Below, piece after piece: positions 43,114-52,109 of a stretch of DNA of 62,440 bases; the first letter of the stretch is position 1, and every line of letters begins with the position of its first letter. Source of the stretch: UBA4421 sp002704225 (lineage in GTDB: Bacteria; Pseudomonadota; Gammaproteobacteria; Pseudomonadales; Azotimanducaceae); contig CACDWG010000013.1 of the NCBI GenBank assembly GCA_902556425.1, positions 1-62,440 of the forward strand, read 5' to 3'. A program made the translations under genes and the position numbers. The notes under the pieces were generated by a model. The model saw only the letters and a program-made list of their open reading frames with translations, was not told the DNA's origin and did no database searches.

Positions 43114-45054
43114 TTGTTGACGTTTCTAGCCAATAAGAGTGGCGATGCCCAAGGGCGGTTCCGAGGTTGGTGTATCGGTCTAACAATGGCGTTGCTGGCT
43201 GTGCCCTGTATGGCCGTGCACCCTGCAGCCCAATCAAGTGTGTCGACTCAGGTGGGCGACAGTTCAAGCTGGCTCAACGAAGAGCCCGAGTTTTTGCCCG
43301 TGGATGACGCGTTTCAACTTAGGGTCTCGATGCAACCCAATCGCGTGATCTTGGCCCGCTGGGATATTTCCGATGGCTACTATCTTTATCGTCACCAATT
43401 CGACGTTCGGCTCGACGCCTTGGACAGTGGCGCGATGCTTGGCGATCCACGTATTCCTAGTGGTGTTGCCAAGCGCGACGAATTTTTTGGTGATGTCGAG
43501 GTCTATTACGGCTCGATCGCCATGCAGATTCCCGTAGTTGGCACGCTGCCAGACGGTGCGGAGATACACATCGATTATCAGGGCTGTGCGGATGCCGGAC
43601 TTTGTTACCCGCCAGAGACCCGTAGTTTTTCCGTCTTGAGCAATACCTTGCTGCCAAAAGCTCCGGGCGGCAGAGGTCGAGAAGCCAGTCGAGCAAGCCA
43701 AGAGTCAGATGCTTCTGGTACGCCAGCACTGCAGAGTGTTGGTGAAGATCGGGCCATGGCCAACGTGCTTCAGACCAGTAGCTTTGCTGTGTCCTTGGCG
43801 TTGTTCTTTATCGCGGGTATCGGTCTGGCCTTTACCCCCTGTGTTTTCCCGATGGTGCCAATTTTATCCACGATCATCGTGGGCGAAGGAGAGGGCCTGA
43901 CCAAAACTCGTGCGTTTACGCTGTCCTTGGCCTATGTGCTCGGTATGGCGTTGACCTATGCCTTGGTTGGTTTGTTGGTTGGACTGTTTGGTGCTGAACT
44001 CAATTTGCAAGCAGCACTGCAGAGCCCATGGGTGCTGACCAGTTTTGCCATCGTCTTTGTATTGCTGTCTGGTGCCATGTTTGGTTTCTATGAACTGGCC
44101 TTGCCTCAGGCCCTGCAGCAATGGGTTGACGGGCGCAGCGCCAAACAGGGCGGTGGGCGGTATCCATCTGTTTTCGTCATGGGCTCTCTGTCGAGTCTGG
44201 TGGTGTCGCCCTGCATTTCTGCTCCCTTAGCCGGGGCGCTGATTTATTTGTCGAACACGCAAGACGCGGTCTTGGGTGGGTCTGCTTTGTTTGCTCTAGG
44301 TTTGGGTATGGGTGTCCCGCTAATGATCGTTGGCGGCAGTGGCGGGCATTGGTTGCCGCGTGCCGGTGCCTGGATGAATACGGTTAAGGGTGTCTTTGGT
44401 TTCGGTCTTTTGGGTGTCGCAGTTTGGCTGCTCGAGCGCCTGCTACCGGGATCCGTTGCGTTGGCATTGTGGGCAGTATTTTTGGTCGCAGGTGGCGTCT
44501 ACCTTGGCGCGCTGGAGTTTGCGCCCAAACAAATCGGTCAGCGATTCGGTCAGGTTGTTGGCTTGATCATGGTGTTTTGGGGAGCGGCGTGTCTCTTGGG
44601 AGCCAGCGCAGGTGCAGTGGATCCATTCAAACCATTAGTCGGTCTGGCCTCGGTTGGCTCATCTGAGCAGCGGCAAGGCGGGGAAGTGCGCTGGCAGCGT
44701 GTGAAGTCGACGGCTGATGTTGAGTCGGTGATGGCGTCGGCGAGCGGTCCGGTGATTCTGGATTTGTATGCGGACTGGTGTATCTCCTGCAAGGTGATGG
44801 AGCGGACGGTATTCCCGGAGCCAGCGGTGGCAGAAAAACTGGCACAGTTCACACTGCTGCGCGCTGACGTCACAGCGAATGATGATCAAGACCAAGCTCT
44901 GCTGAAGCGTTATGGACTGTTTGGTCCGCCCAGTTTGGTTTTTTTCGGCGAAGATGGCGGTGAGTTCGAGGAATTTAGAGTGCAAGGCGAGGTAGATGCA
45001 GAGCGCTTGAGTGCCCAGCTAGCCCTAGTTCTTGCCGCGAGCAAGCGAAATTAA
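43114..45054 (+). CDS. dsbD: Thiol:disulfide interchange protein DsbD
   Basis: This ~646-aa inner-membrane electron carrier moves reducing power from thioredoxin to periplasmic DsbC/CcmG. The N-terminal periplasmic domain has its Cys pair in GCADAGLCYPP. Eight transmembrane helices carry Cys in FTPCVFPMVP and SPCISAPLAG. The C-terminal thioredoxin domain has DWCISCK. No ATG fits the signal peptide. A TTG at 43114, with AGGAG 8 nt upstream, gives a peptide running to ~VPCMAVHPAA; other TTGs lie at 43108 and 43117. Divergent from the TPR and copper chaperone lipoproteins, which also handle periplasmic metal or thiol chemistry. Confidence 0.92.
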   Translation: MLTFLANKSGDAQGRFRGWCIGLTMALLAVPCMAVHPAAQSSVSTQVGDSSSWLNEEPEFLPVDDAFQLRVSMQPNRVILARWDISDGYYLYRHQFDVRLDALDSGAMLGDPRIPSGVAKRDEFFGDVEVYYGSIAMQIPVVGTLPDGAEIHIDYQGCADAGLCYPPETRSFSVLSNTLLPKAPGGRGREASRASQESDASGTPALQSVGEDRAMANVLQTSSFAVSLALFFIAGIGLAFTPCVFPMVPILSTIIVGEGEGLTKTRAFTLSLAYVLGMALTYALVGLLVGLFGAELNLQAALQSPWVLTSFAIVFVLLSGAMFGFYELALPQALQQWVDGRSAKQGGGRYPSVFVMGSLSSLVVSPCISAPLAGALIYLSNTQDAVLGGSALFALGLGMGVPLMIVGGSGGHWLPRAGAWMNTVKGVFGFGLLGVAVWLLERLLPGSVALALWAVFLVAGGVYLGALEFAPKQIGQRFGQVVGLIMVFWGAACLLGASAGAVDPFKPLVGLASVGSSEQRQGGEVRWQRVKSTADVESVMASASGPVILDLYADWCISCKVMERTVFPEPAVAEKLAQFTLLRADVTANDDQDQALLKRYGLFGPPSLVFFGEDGGEFEEFRVQGEVDAERLSAQLALVLAASKRN

Positions 45055-45186
45055 TTCAATAAATTCTGTTAAAAATAGATAAAATGGCAAAAAATTCGGC
45101 TAACTTCGTGTAAGTAGCAAGATCGAGTCGATTGCACTAGGCTTTGCTTGTTCCGGTCAGCCGCGTAAACCAAAAGGACGTTCAAC

Positions 45187-45630
45187 GTGTCAAAACGCAT
45201 ACTTTTACTCAACGGCCCGAATCTGAATTTGTTGGGCACGCGTGAGCCTGAGGTTTACGGCGATGAGAGCCTGGCAGACATAGAGGCACGGTTGATCGAT
45301 ACAGCAGACGCCGGTGGTGCGCTGGTAACCTGCATCCAGAGCAATGCGGAGCACGAGCTTGTGGACGCTGTGCATCAGGCAAAGCTGCTTGGAGTGGATT
45401 TCATCGTGATCAACCCCGGGGCCTTCACTCATACCAGCATCGCGCTGCGTGATGCGCTGCTGGGGGTCGCCATTCCCTTTATCGAAGTGCATTTGTCCAA
45501 TGTTCACGCGCGGGAAGAATTTCGGCATCACTCCTATCTCAGTGATGTGGCCGTTGGCGTTATTGCCGGTTTGGGTTCGAAGGGATATGACTTTGCCTTG
45601 GATTATGCGTTGAGCGAACTGGCGCAATAG
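45187..45630 (+). CDS. aroQ: Type II 3-dehydroquinate dehydratase
   Basis: This 147-aa shikimate-pathway enzyme has LNGPNLNLLGTREPEVYG (with the catalytic Tyr), IQSNAEHELVDAVHQA, VINPGAFTHTS and VHLSNVHAREEFRHHSY (catalytic His). It is a dodecamer in known structures. It starts with GTG, with AGGA upstream. It opens the conserved aroQ-accB block and is preceded by an unusually AT-rich 130-nt stretch that probably holds the promoter; no clear -35/-10 pair was picked. Confidence 0.94.
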   Translation: MSKRILLLNGPNLNLLGTREPEVYGDESLADIEARLIDTADAGGALVTCIQSNAEHELVDAVHQAKLLGVDFIVINPGAFTHTSIALRDALLGVAIPFIEVHLSNVHAREEFRHHSYLSDVAVGVIAGLGSKGYDFALDYALSELAQ

Positions 45631-45665
45631 CGATTGGCTTCAATTGGTTGAGCGGGAGCGTAAAC

Positions 45666-46082
45666 ATGGATCTTCGAAAAATAAAAAAACTCATCGAGCT
45701 GGTGGAAGAGTCCGGTGTAACCGAGCTCGAGGTCAGTAGTGGCGATGAATCGATCCGCATTGCTATGGCGACGACGGGTGTGCAGGCCATGGCACCGGCG
45801 GTTTCGGTGCCTGTTGCCGCGCCGAAAGACGCTGCCCCTGCATCGCCAGCGCAAACTCTCAAAGCTCCGATGGCCGGTGTGTTTTACCAAGCGCCGAACC
45901 CAGAAGCTGATCCGTTTGTCAGCATCGGCCAGCAGGTCAACACCGGTGATGTACTGTGCATCATCGAAAGCATGAAAATGATGAACGAAGTGACGTCCAC
46001 GATGTCTGGAACGGTCAGGGAAATACGTGTTGCCAACGCCGAGGCCGTCGCCACAGGTACTGCTTTGTTCGTTATTTCGTGA
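45666..46082 (+). CDS. accB: Biotin carboxyl carrier protein of acetyl-CoA carboxylase
   Basis: This 138-aa protein has an N-terminal helical domain MDLRKIKKLIELVEESGVTELEV (in pieces), a Pro/Ala linker (~45-65), and a biotinyl domain with the biotinylated Lys in IESMKMMNEV. It carries the CO2-loaded biotin for fatty-acid synthesis. The biotin carboxylase gene accC, which normally follows directly, is absent: the stop of accB overlaps the GTG of prmA as GTGA. GGGAG precedes the ATG at 45666. Confidence 0.94.
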   Translation: MDLRKIKKLIELVEESGVTELEVSSGDESIRIAMATTGVQAMAPAVSVPVAAPKDAAPASPAQTLKAPMAGVFYQAPNPEADPFVSIGQQVNTGDVLCIIESMKMMNEVTSTMSGTVREIRVANAEAVATGTALFVIS

Positions 46083-47002
46083 GCTGGCTACAGTTCACGA
46101 TCGCGGTTCGAACAGACGAAGCCGCTCAATTCGAAGAAGCGTTGGTGGCCAATGGCGCTGTGGCGATCACATTTGAAAGTCAGGTTGATGAAGTGGTGTT
46201 GGAGCCGGCGCCCGGCGAGATTCCCCTGTGGGAACGCATCAGTTTGGTGGCTCTGTTTCCCGTGGCGGCGAGCATCAGCGGGTTGAATGACGCATTGCGT
46301 GCCTTGGACCCCGATATTCACAAGCGCTTGGATGTGGCCTTCATAGCCGAAGAAGATTGGCAGAAACGTATGGCAAACCATACGGTTCGCGCGGAATTTG
46401 GAGGTCGTCTTTGGCTGTTGCCGAAACGCGAATCCGATCGGTATGCCGGTTCAGCTGAGGGAGTAGCAGAGCATATTCCGGCGGATAAAACGGCACTGTT
46501 CCTAGAGCCGGGTCTGGCTTTCGGTAGCGGCAGCCATCCCACCACGCGTATGTGTCTTGAATGGATTGCGGGCCATGTTTTGCCGAATCAGACGGTACTC
46601 GATTTTGGCTGTGGGTCTGGAATTTTGGGCATTGCCGCAGCTCTGTTGGGTGCGCGCGTTATCGCAGTGGATTACGATGACCAAGCGGTTCTGGCGACGC
46701 GGGAGAACGCTGAGTTCAATCAGGTCAGTGACCGGGTTGAAACGTATTCACTGACGGAATTTGAACGCAATCGGCAACGCTGGATTGGCCACTTTGATGT
46801 GGTGGTCGCCAACATTTTAGCGGCACCCATTATTGACTTGGCGCCAACCTTCTCTCAGGCGTTGGCGCGTCCGGGCCAACTGGTGCTTTCAGGTATTTTG
46901 GATCATCAGGCTCAGCAAGTCGTTGAGGGCTATCCGACGATCAATTTTGCGCCAATGATCGCGGAAGCCGAGTGGGTTTGCTTGACGGGAACAGTGGCCT
47001 GA
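46079..47002 (+). CDS. prmA: Ribosomal protein L11 methyltransferase
   Basis: This 307-aa SAM-dependent enzyme trimethylates L11. The N-terminal substrate domain covers ~1-95 with EEDWQKRM. The Rossmann domain has SAM motif LDFGCGSGILGIAAALLGA, preceded by LEPGLAFGSGSHPTT, and VVVANILAAPI follows. The GTG start overlaps the accB stop by four bases, so translation should be coupled. This is normally the position after accC. Confidence 0.93.
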   Translation: MSWLQFTIAVRTDEAAQFEEALVANGAVAITFESQVDEVVLEPAPGEIPLWERISLVALFPVAASISGLNDALRALDPDIHKRLDVAFIAEEDWQKRMANHTVRAEFGGRLWLLPKRESDRYAGSAEGVAEHIPADKTALFLEPGLAFGSGSHPTTRMCLEWIAGHVLPNQTVLDFGCGSGILGIAAALLGARVIAVDYDDQAVLATRENAEFNQVSDRVETYSLTEFERNRQRWIGHFDVVVANILAAPIIDLAPTFSQALARPGQLVLSGILDHQAQQVVEGYPTINFAPMIAEAEWVCLTGTVA

Positions 47003-47120
47003 CCAACCGGCGCTAGAAGCTGTCACATTCCATTGGTAGATGCCTAGATTTGCTACAGATTTGGCCTCGGTGGGTCTATCATGTGCGCCCCATAGTGTCC
47101 GGTATCACTGCAGAACCATC

Positions 47121-48152
47121 ATGTCGTCTTCTACGCCGTTATCCCATTCTATTGCTATGGCAAATGGCGAGCTAACGCTACGCAACCGTGCTGCCTTAGC
47201 GCCGATGGCGGGCATGACCGATGTACCTTTTCGCACTCTGGCGTGGTTCTACGGCGCCGGCCACATGGTGAGTGAGATGGTGACTGCCAAGCCAGAACTA
47301 TGGGATACGGGCAAAAGCCGGTCGCGTCGCGTTTTGATTGATGGTGTAAGGCCTCAGGCTGTCCAAATTGCCGGACACGATCCGCTGGTAATGGCAGAAT
47401 CGGCTCGTCGTTTGGTGGGCGAAGGCGTTGAATTGGTTGATATCAATTTCGGATGCCCGGCAAAGAAAGTGTGTCGCAAGGCAGCTGGCTCGGCCCTACT
47501 CAATGACATCGATCAAATTCAACGCATTGTCGGCGCTGTGGCCTCGGCGGTGGACGTACCGGTATCGATAAAAACCCGCATTGGCCTGACATTGGGTGAC
47601 AGTGTCGGTACCGAGGCAGCGATCGCGGCTCAAAACGCGGGCGCCCAGCTTATCGTGATGCATGGTCGCAGCCGAGCCTGCCGCTTCAAGGGCGAAGCTC
47701 AACCCCATCGCTTGCGCGAAGTCAGACAGCATATCCACGTGCCGTTGTTCGTTAACGGCGACGTAATCGATCCCCAGTCGGCATCCCGAGCCTTGGTCGC
47801 GAGCGGCGCGGATGGCGTCATGATTGGGCGTGGAGCCATGGGTCAGCCGTGGATCTTCGCCTCGCTTCTGGGGCGGCCATTGCCTGACGCCGCCGAGCGC
47901 TTGGACGTGATTGGTCGTCATTTGGCGATGATGCATGAATTTTACGGAGACGAGGCGGGAGCTCGTATCGCTCGCAAACACATGCAGGCCTATTTGCAGC
48001 GCTGGGGTGCTGCGGAGTTAACCTCGTCATTTATGGCGCTAGCCGATGGTGATGCACAGAATCAGTGGCTGTTCGAGCATCGCGATAGGTTGCTTGGGGT
48101 TGCCCGATCTGCGGCTACCCAGATGGGCGCGCAAACACCGGTTGCCGCCTGA
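47121..48152 (+). CDS. dusB: tRNA-dihydrouridine synthase B
   Basis: This ~343-aa FMN enzyme reduces U17 in tRNA D-loops. Its TIM barrel begins ALAPMAGMTDVPFRTLAW. The Cys motif is INFGCPAKKVCRKAAGSALL, phosphate binding is in VNGDVIDPQSA, and GADGVMIGRGAMGQPW is typical of DusB. I use the ATG at 47121; 47157 is an alternative and neither has a strong ribosome-binding site. fis, the usual next gene in this lineage, is missing: purH follows after 21 nt. Confidence 0.91.
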   Translation: MSSSTPLSHSIAMANGELTLRNRAALAPMAGMTDVPFRTLAWFYGAGHMVSEMVTAKPELWDTGKSRSRRVLIDGVRPQAVQIAGHDPLVMAESARRLVGEGVELVDINFGCPAKKVCRKAAGSALLNDIDQIQRIVGAVASAVDVPVSIKTRIGLTLGDSVGTEAAIAAQNAGAQLIVMHGRSRACRFKGEAQPHRLREVRQHIHVPLFVNGDVIDPQSASRALVASGADGVMIGRGAMGQPWIFASLLGRPLPDAAERLDVIGRHLAMMHEFYGDEAGARIARKHMQAYLQRWGAAELTSSFMALADGDAQNQWLFEHRDRLLGVARSAATQMGAQTPVAA

Positions 48153-48173
48153 CGCGGCCCGTAAGGAGAAAGT

Positions 48174-49718
48174 ATGTCACTAAAGGTTCGCCGAGCACTG
48201 ATCAGTGTTTCAGACAAAGCGGGTGTTGTTGAACTGGGCCAGGCACTGGGCGACGCTGGTGTGGAAATACTGTCCACGGGTGGCACCTTCAGCGCGCTGC
48301 AAAACGCTGGTATTGAGGTTGTCGAGGTGTCGGCGCACACCGGCTTTCCGGAGATGATGGATGGCCGGGTAAAAACGCTGCATCCAAAAATTCACGGCGG
48401 GATTTTGGCTCGTCGTGGTATTGACGAAGAGGTGATGCATACCAACGACATTACCCCCATTGATTTGATCGTGGTCAATCTTTACCCCTTTGCGGCGACG
48501 ATCACTCGTGACGATTGCACCGATGAAATGGCCATCGAAAATATTGATATTGGCGGACCCGCCATGGTGCGTTCTGGCGCGAAGAATCATGCCAGCGTCT
48601 TGACCGTCACCAATCCGACGGATTATTCAGAGGTGATTACGGCCTTACAGGGCGACGGGATTGACGCAGCCATGCGCCGTGCCTATGCCGTAAAAGCGTT
48701 TCGCCATACGGCCCAGTACGATGCCACTGTGGCAGGGTATCTTGGGGCTCATGAGAAGCTGCCAGACTCGCTGACTCTGACTTTTAACAAGATGGACGAA
48801 ATGCGATACGGCGAAAACCCGCATCAGGCCGCCGCATTTTATCGTGAAGCCGGCCCGTTGCTGGCGGGCACTATTGCAAATTACCAGCAGCTTCAGGGCA
48901 AAGCTCTTTCCTACAATAACATCGCTGACACCGACGCCGCCTTGGAGTGCGTCAAAGTCTTTGACGAACCGGCCTGTGTCATCGTCAAGCATGCCAATCC
49001 TTGCGGCGTGGGCGTTGGCGCGGATTTAGATCAAGCCTACACAAAGGCCTTTGCGACGGATCCGACGTCAGCCTTTGGTGGCATCATCGCGTTCAACCGT
49101 CCGCTGGGCGGACCTCTGCTGGAGGCTATTTTGGCCAAACAGTTTGTGGAAGTGGTGATCGCGCCGTCAGTGGATGATTCAGCAGTAGAAGTTGCCAAGC
49201 AAAAGAAAAATGTGCGGTTGCTGATTTGTGGCGCACTAGACGCTGCGCCCAGAGGCCGCGAGATCAAACGTGTCGGTGGTGGCCTACTGGTGCAAGATGC
49301 GGATGAGCTTTGCTTGGACGAGGCAGCCTTGAACGTGGTAAGCCGAATTCAGCCAAGCGATGCCCAAATGCAAGACTTGCTGTTTGCGTGGAAGGTCGCG
49401 TGGTTCACCAAGTCGAATGCCATCGTCTATGCTCGGGATCTGCAAACCATAGGGGTAGGTGCTGGCCAAATGAGTCGGGTAATCAGCGCCAAAATTGCCG
49501 GTCTCAAGGCTGCAGAAGAGGGCCTGACGGTGCCCGGCGCTGTTATGGCATCGGACGCGTTTTTTCCGTTTCGCGACGGAATAGATGCCGCGGCTCAGGC
49601 TGGCATCGCAGCGGTCATTCAGCCCGGTGGATCGATGCGTGACCAAGAGGTGATCGATGCGGCTGACGAGCATGGTCTTGCCATGGTCTTTACTGGCGTA
49701 CGACACTTTCGTCACTAA
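48174..49718 (+). CDS. purH: Bifunctional AICAR formyltransferase/IMP cyclohydrolase
   Basis: This 514-aa enzyme performs the last two steps of purine synthesis. The N-terminal MGS-like cyclohydrolase has ALISVSDKAGVVELGQAL and ILSTGGTFSAL. The C-terminal transformylase has LRYGENPHQ-type MRYGENPHQAAAFY, KHANPCGVGVG (catalytic Lys-His) and SDAFFPFRDGIDAAA. Complete length. AAGGAG precedes the ATG. Co-directional with purD 24 nt downstream. Confidence 0.95.
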   Translation: MSLKVRRALISVSDKAGVVELGQALGDAGVEILSTGGTFSALQNAGIEVVEVSAHTGFPEMMDGRVKTLHPKIHGGILARRGIDEEVMHTNDITPIDLIVVNLYPFAATITRDDCTDEMAIENIDIGGPAMVRSGAKNHASVLTVTNPTDYSEVITALQGDGIDAAMRRAYAVKAFRHTAQYDATVAGYLGAHEKLPDSLTLTFNKMDEMRYGENPHQAAAFYREAGPLLAGTIANYQQLQGKALSYNNIADTDAALECVKVFDEPACVIVKHANPCGVGVGADLDQAYTKAFATDPTSAFGGIIAFNRPLGGPLLEAILAKQFVEVVIAPSVDDSAVEVAKQKKNVRLLICGALDAAPRGREIKRVGGGLLVQDADELCLDEAALNVVSRIQPSDAQMQDLLFAWKVAWFTKSNAIVYARDLQTIGVGAGQMSRVISAKIAGLKAAEEGLTVPGAVMASDAFFPFRDGIDAAAQAGIAAVIQPGGSMRDQEVIDAADEHGLAMVFTGVRHFRH

Positions 49719-49742
49719 CGAAGCAGCGAGGAACACAAGAGT

Positions 49743-51029
49743 ATGAAAATTCTGGTGATCGGTTCAGGTGGTCGAGAGCATGCGCTGGCTTGGAAACTCA
49801 AGCAAAGCGCTGGCGTTGACGAGGTGCTGGTTGCGCCGGGTAACGCAGGCACTGCAATGGAACCGGATGTGCGTAACGTTGATGTTGCGGCGACAGATAT
49901 CAGCGCTTTGATCGAACTGTGTCGCAATGAACACATTGATTTCACTGTGGTTGGCCCCGAAGCACCCTTGGTGGCGGGTGCGGTAGATGCGTTTACGGCA
50001 GAGGGGTTTCCATGCTTTGGCCCCACAGCACAAGCGGCGCAACTGGAAGGCTCGAAGGCCTTCAGCAAAGACTTCATGCAGCGCTACGGCATTCCAACGG
50101 CGGCGCATGAAACCTTTAGCGATGCAGCCTTAGCGAAGGCTTACGTCAGTGACCGTGGAGCGCCCATCGTGATCAAAGCCGACGGACTGGCCGCAGGCAA
50201 GGGCGTTATCGTTGCACAAACCCAAGAGCAGGCGTGTGCGGCCATTGATGACATGCTCAGCGGTAATGGGTTTGGTGAGGCAGGACACCGAGTGGTGGTT
50301 GAAGAATTTTTGCCCGGTGAAGAAGCGAGCTTTATCTGTCTCTGTGATGGCTCGACGGCCATTCCCTTTGCTTCTTCCCAAGACCATAAGGCGCGAGACG
50401 ACGGCGATCGCGGACCGAATACGGGTGGCATGGGGGCCTATTCACCTGCGCCCGTTGTGACACCCGAGGTGCATGAGCGCGCGATGGCCCAGGTCATCAT
50501 GCCGACACTTGCAGGTATGGCCGCCGAGGGCTCACCCTATCGCGGATTTTTGTATGCGGGCCTGATGATCAGCCCCGAGGGAGAAATCAAGGTGGTTGAA
50601 TTCAATTGCCGATTTGGTGACCCCGAAGCTCAGCCTGTGATGATGCGGCTGCAGAGCGACCTGCTGCCGGCGTTGCAGCAGGCGGCGGCGGGCAAGTTGG
50701 AAACCGACAGTTTGCGTTTCGATTCTCGCGTAGCGCTTGGCGTCGTCATGGCTGCAGGTGGTTATCCAGCCGATTATGAGAGCGGCGATGCCATAACCGG
50801 GCTGGACAAAGAGCTCGAAGATACCAAGGTATTTCATGCCGGCACCAAACTTCAGGACGAAGCCGTGGTTACGGCTGGCGGTCGAGTGCTGTGTGTTGTT
50901 GGTGTTGGCGATACCGTAGAAATTGCTCAAGTACGTGCCTATGAGCGCATCGAATCCATCGGCTGGCGTAATCGATATTTCCGTAAAGACATCGGCTACC
51001 GCGCAGTTGGTCGAGAGGTAGGATCGTAA
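49743..51029 (+). CDS. purD: Phosphoribosylamine--glycine ligase
   Basis: This 428-aa ATP-grasp enzyme joins glycine to phosphoribosylamine. It has the N-terminal GSGGREHALAWKL, the ATP-binding PIVIKADGLAAGKGVIVA and EEFLPGEEASF, then DHKARDDGDRGPNTGGMGAY and metal ligands in FNCRFGDPEAQ. Complete length. It is the last purine gene of the run; coq7 starts one base after its TAA. Confidence 0.95.
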   Translation: MKILVIGSGGREHALAWKLKQSAGVDEVLVAPGNAGTAMEPDVRNVDVAATDISALIELCRNEHIDFTVVGPEAPLVAGAVDAFTAEGFPCFGPTAQAAQLEGSKAFSKDFMQRYGIPTAAHETFSDAALAKAYVSDRGAPIVIKADGLAAGKGVIVAQTQEQACAAIDDMLSGNGFGEAGHRVVVEEFLPGEEASFICLCDGSTAIPFASSQDHKARDDGDRGPNTGGMGAYSPAPVVTPEVHERAMAQVIMPTLAGMAAEGSPYRGFLYAGLMISPEGEIKVVEFNCRFGDPEAQPVMMRLQSDLLPALQQAAAGKLETDSLRFDSRVALGVVMAAGGYPADYESGDAITGLDKELEDTKVFHAGTKLQDEAVVTAGGRVLCVVGVGDTVEIAQVRAYERIESIGWRNRYFRKDIGYRAVGREVGS

Positions 51030-51030
51030 C

Positions 51031-51690
51031 ATGAGAGTACCGCCCAAGACCGAGCAACGAGAGAGCCATCCATTGGACGGTTTGATTGCAGGGTTTGATC
51101 GTGGGTTGCGCACCTTGGCTGGTGTGCATCAGTCCTCTCGGCCAAATCCCGGGGGTGATATCCCAGAGGCTGACCTGACGGATGCCGAGCGCGAACACGT
51201 GGCCGGCCTGATGCGCGTTAATCACACCGGGGAAGTTTGTGCTCAGGCACTGTATGAAGGACAGGCGCTTACCGCGCGAGACGCCGGCGCTAAAGAATCG
51301 CTGTTAGCCGCTGCGTTGGAGGAGCAAGACCATTTGGTTTGGTGTCGCGCAAGACTTCGCGAGCTAGATGCTCGACCCAGTGTGCTGGATCCGGCGTTCT
51401 TCGCGATGTCTTACGCCATGGGTGCGGTAGCCGGATTGTTGGGTGATCGTATCAGTTTAGGTTTTGTTGAAGCCACGGAAGACCAAGTGGTGCAACATCT
51501 GGATGAACATCTCCAAACCCTTCCTGAGCAGGATGCAAAAAGTCGCAAGGTGCTTGAGACCATGCGCGCCGACGAGACTCGTCACGGTGCAGAGGCACTG
51601 GCCCAAGGTGGGGCGGAATTTCCGCAACCAGTGAAACGAGGGATGCGCGCCTTGGCAAAGGTGATGACGGCAACAACCTACAGAGTTTAG
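51031..51690 (+). CDS. coq7: Demethoxyubiquinone hydroxylase Coq7
   Basis: This 219-aa di-iron hydroxylase of ubiquinone synthesis peripherally contacts the inner membrane. Iron ligands are in MRVNHTGEVCAQALYEGQ, LEEQDHLVWC and the later ATEDQVVQHL and RADETRHGAEAL. It starts one base after purD, so it may be read with it. Convergent with the OsmC gene (4-nt overlap). Its presence indicates aerobic ubiquinone synthesis. Confidence 0.93.
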   Translation: MRVPPKTEQRESHPLDGLIAGFDRGLRTLAGVHQSSRPNPGGDIPEADLTDAEREHVAGLMRVNHTGEVCAQALYEGQALTARDAGAKESLLAAALEEQDHLVWCRARLRELDARPSVLDPAFFAMSYAMGAVAGLLGDRISLGFVEATEDQVVQHLDEHLQTLPEQDAKSRKVLETMRADETRHGAEALAQGGAEFPQPVKRGMRALAKVMTATTYRV

Positions 51691-52109
51691 TTCGATCCCT
51701 TGATTTCAAACGTGTGAGAAATCGCGACACCTGCGCTTTCCAGCATGATTGAGGCAGAACAATATTTCTCTGCGGTGAGTGCGATGGCGCGGTTGACCCT
51801 GCCTTCGTCCACCCCGGTGCCAGAGATGATGAAATGAATCGCTATTTCTTCAAAAACCGCAGGTACTGTGTCCGCACGTTTGGCATTCAGTGATATCTCC
51901 ACATGATCGATCTGCTGCCGGCCTTTCCGCAATATCTCGACCACATCAAACGCGGTACAGCCGCCCAAGCCCATTAGCATCAGTTCCATAGGGCGACAGC
52001 CTTTGTCCTGACCGCCGCTGTCAGGTGGGCCATCCATCAAAACCTGATGTCCAGATTCATTGCTTGCAACGAAATGAACGTTGCCCTGCCAGCTGATATC
52101 TACCTGCAT
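51687..52109 (-). CDS. OsmC family protein, YhfA type
   Basis: This 140-aa OsmC-fold protein has its two Cys in GGCTAFDVV and EKYCSASIML, the redox pair used by peroxidatic family members. PMELMLMGLGG is typical. YhfA-type genes often adjoin crp/vfr; here the CRP-like gene lies 545 nt away, divergent. Hydroperoxide reduction is the family role, but YhfA itself is not well characterised. Confidence 0.87.
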   Translation of the reverse strand: MQVDISWQGNVHFVASNESGHQVLMDGPPDSGGQDKGCRPMELMLMGLGGCTAFDVVEILRKGRQQIDHVEISLNAKRADTVPAVFEEIAIHFIISGTGVDEGRVNRAIALTAEKYCSASIMLESAGVAISHTFEIKGSN

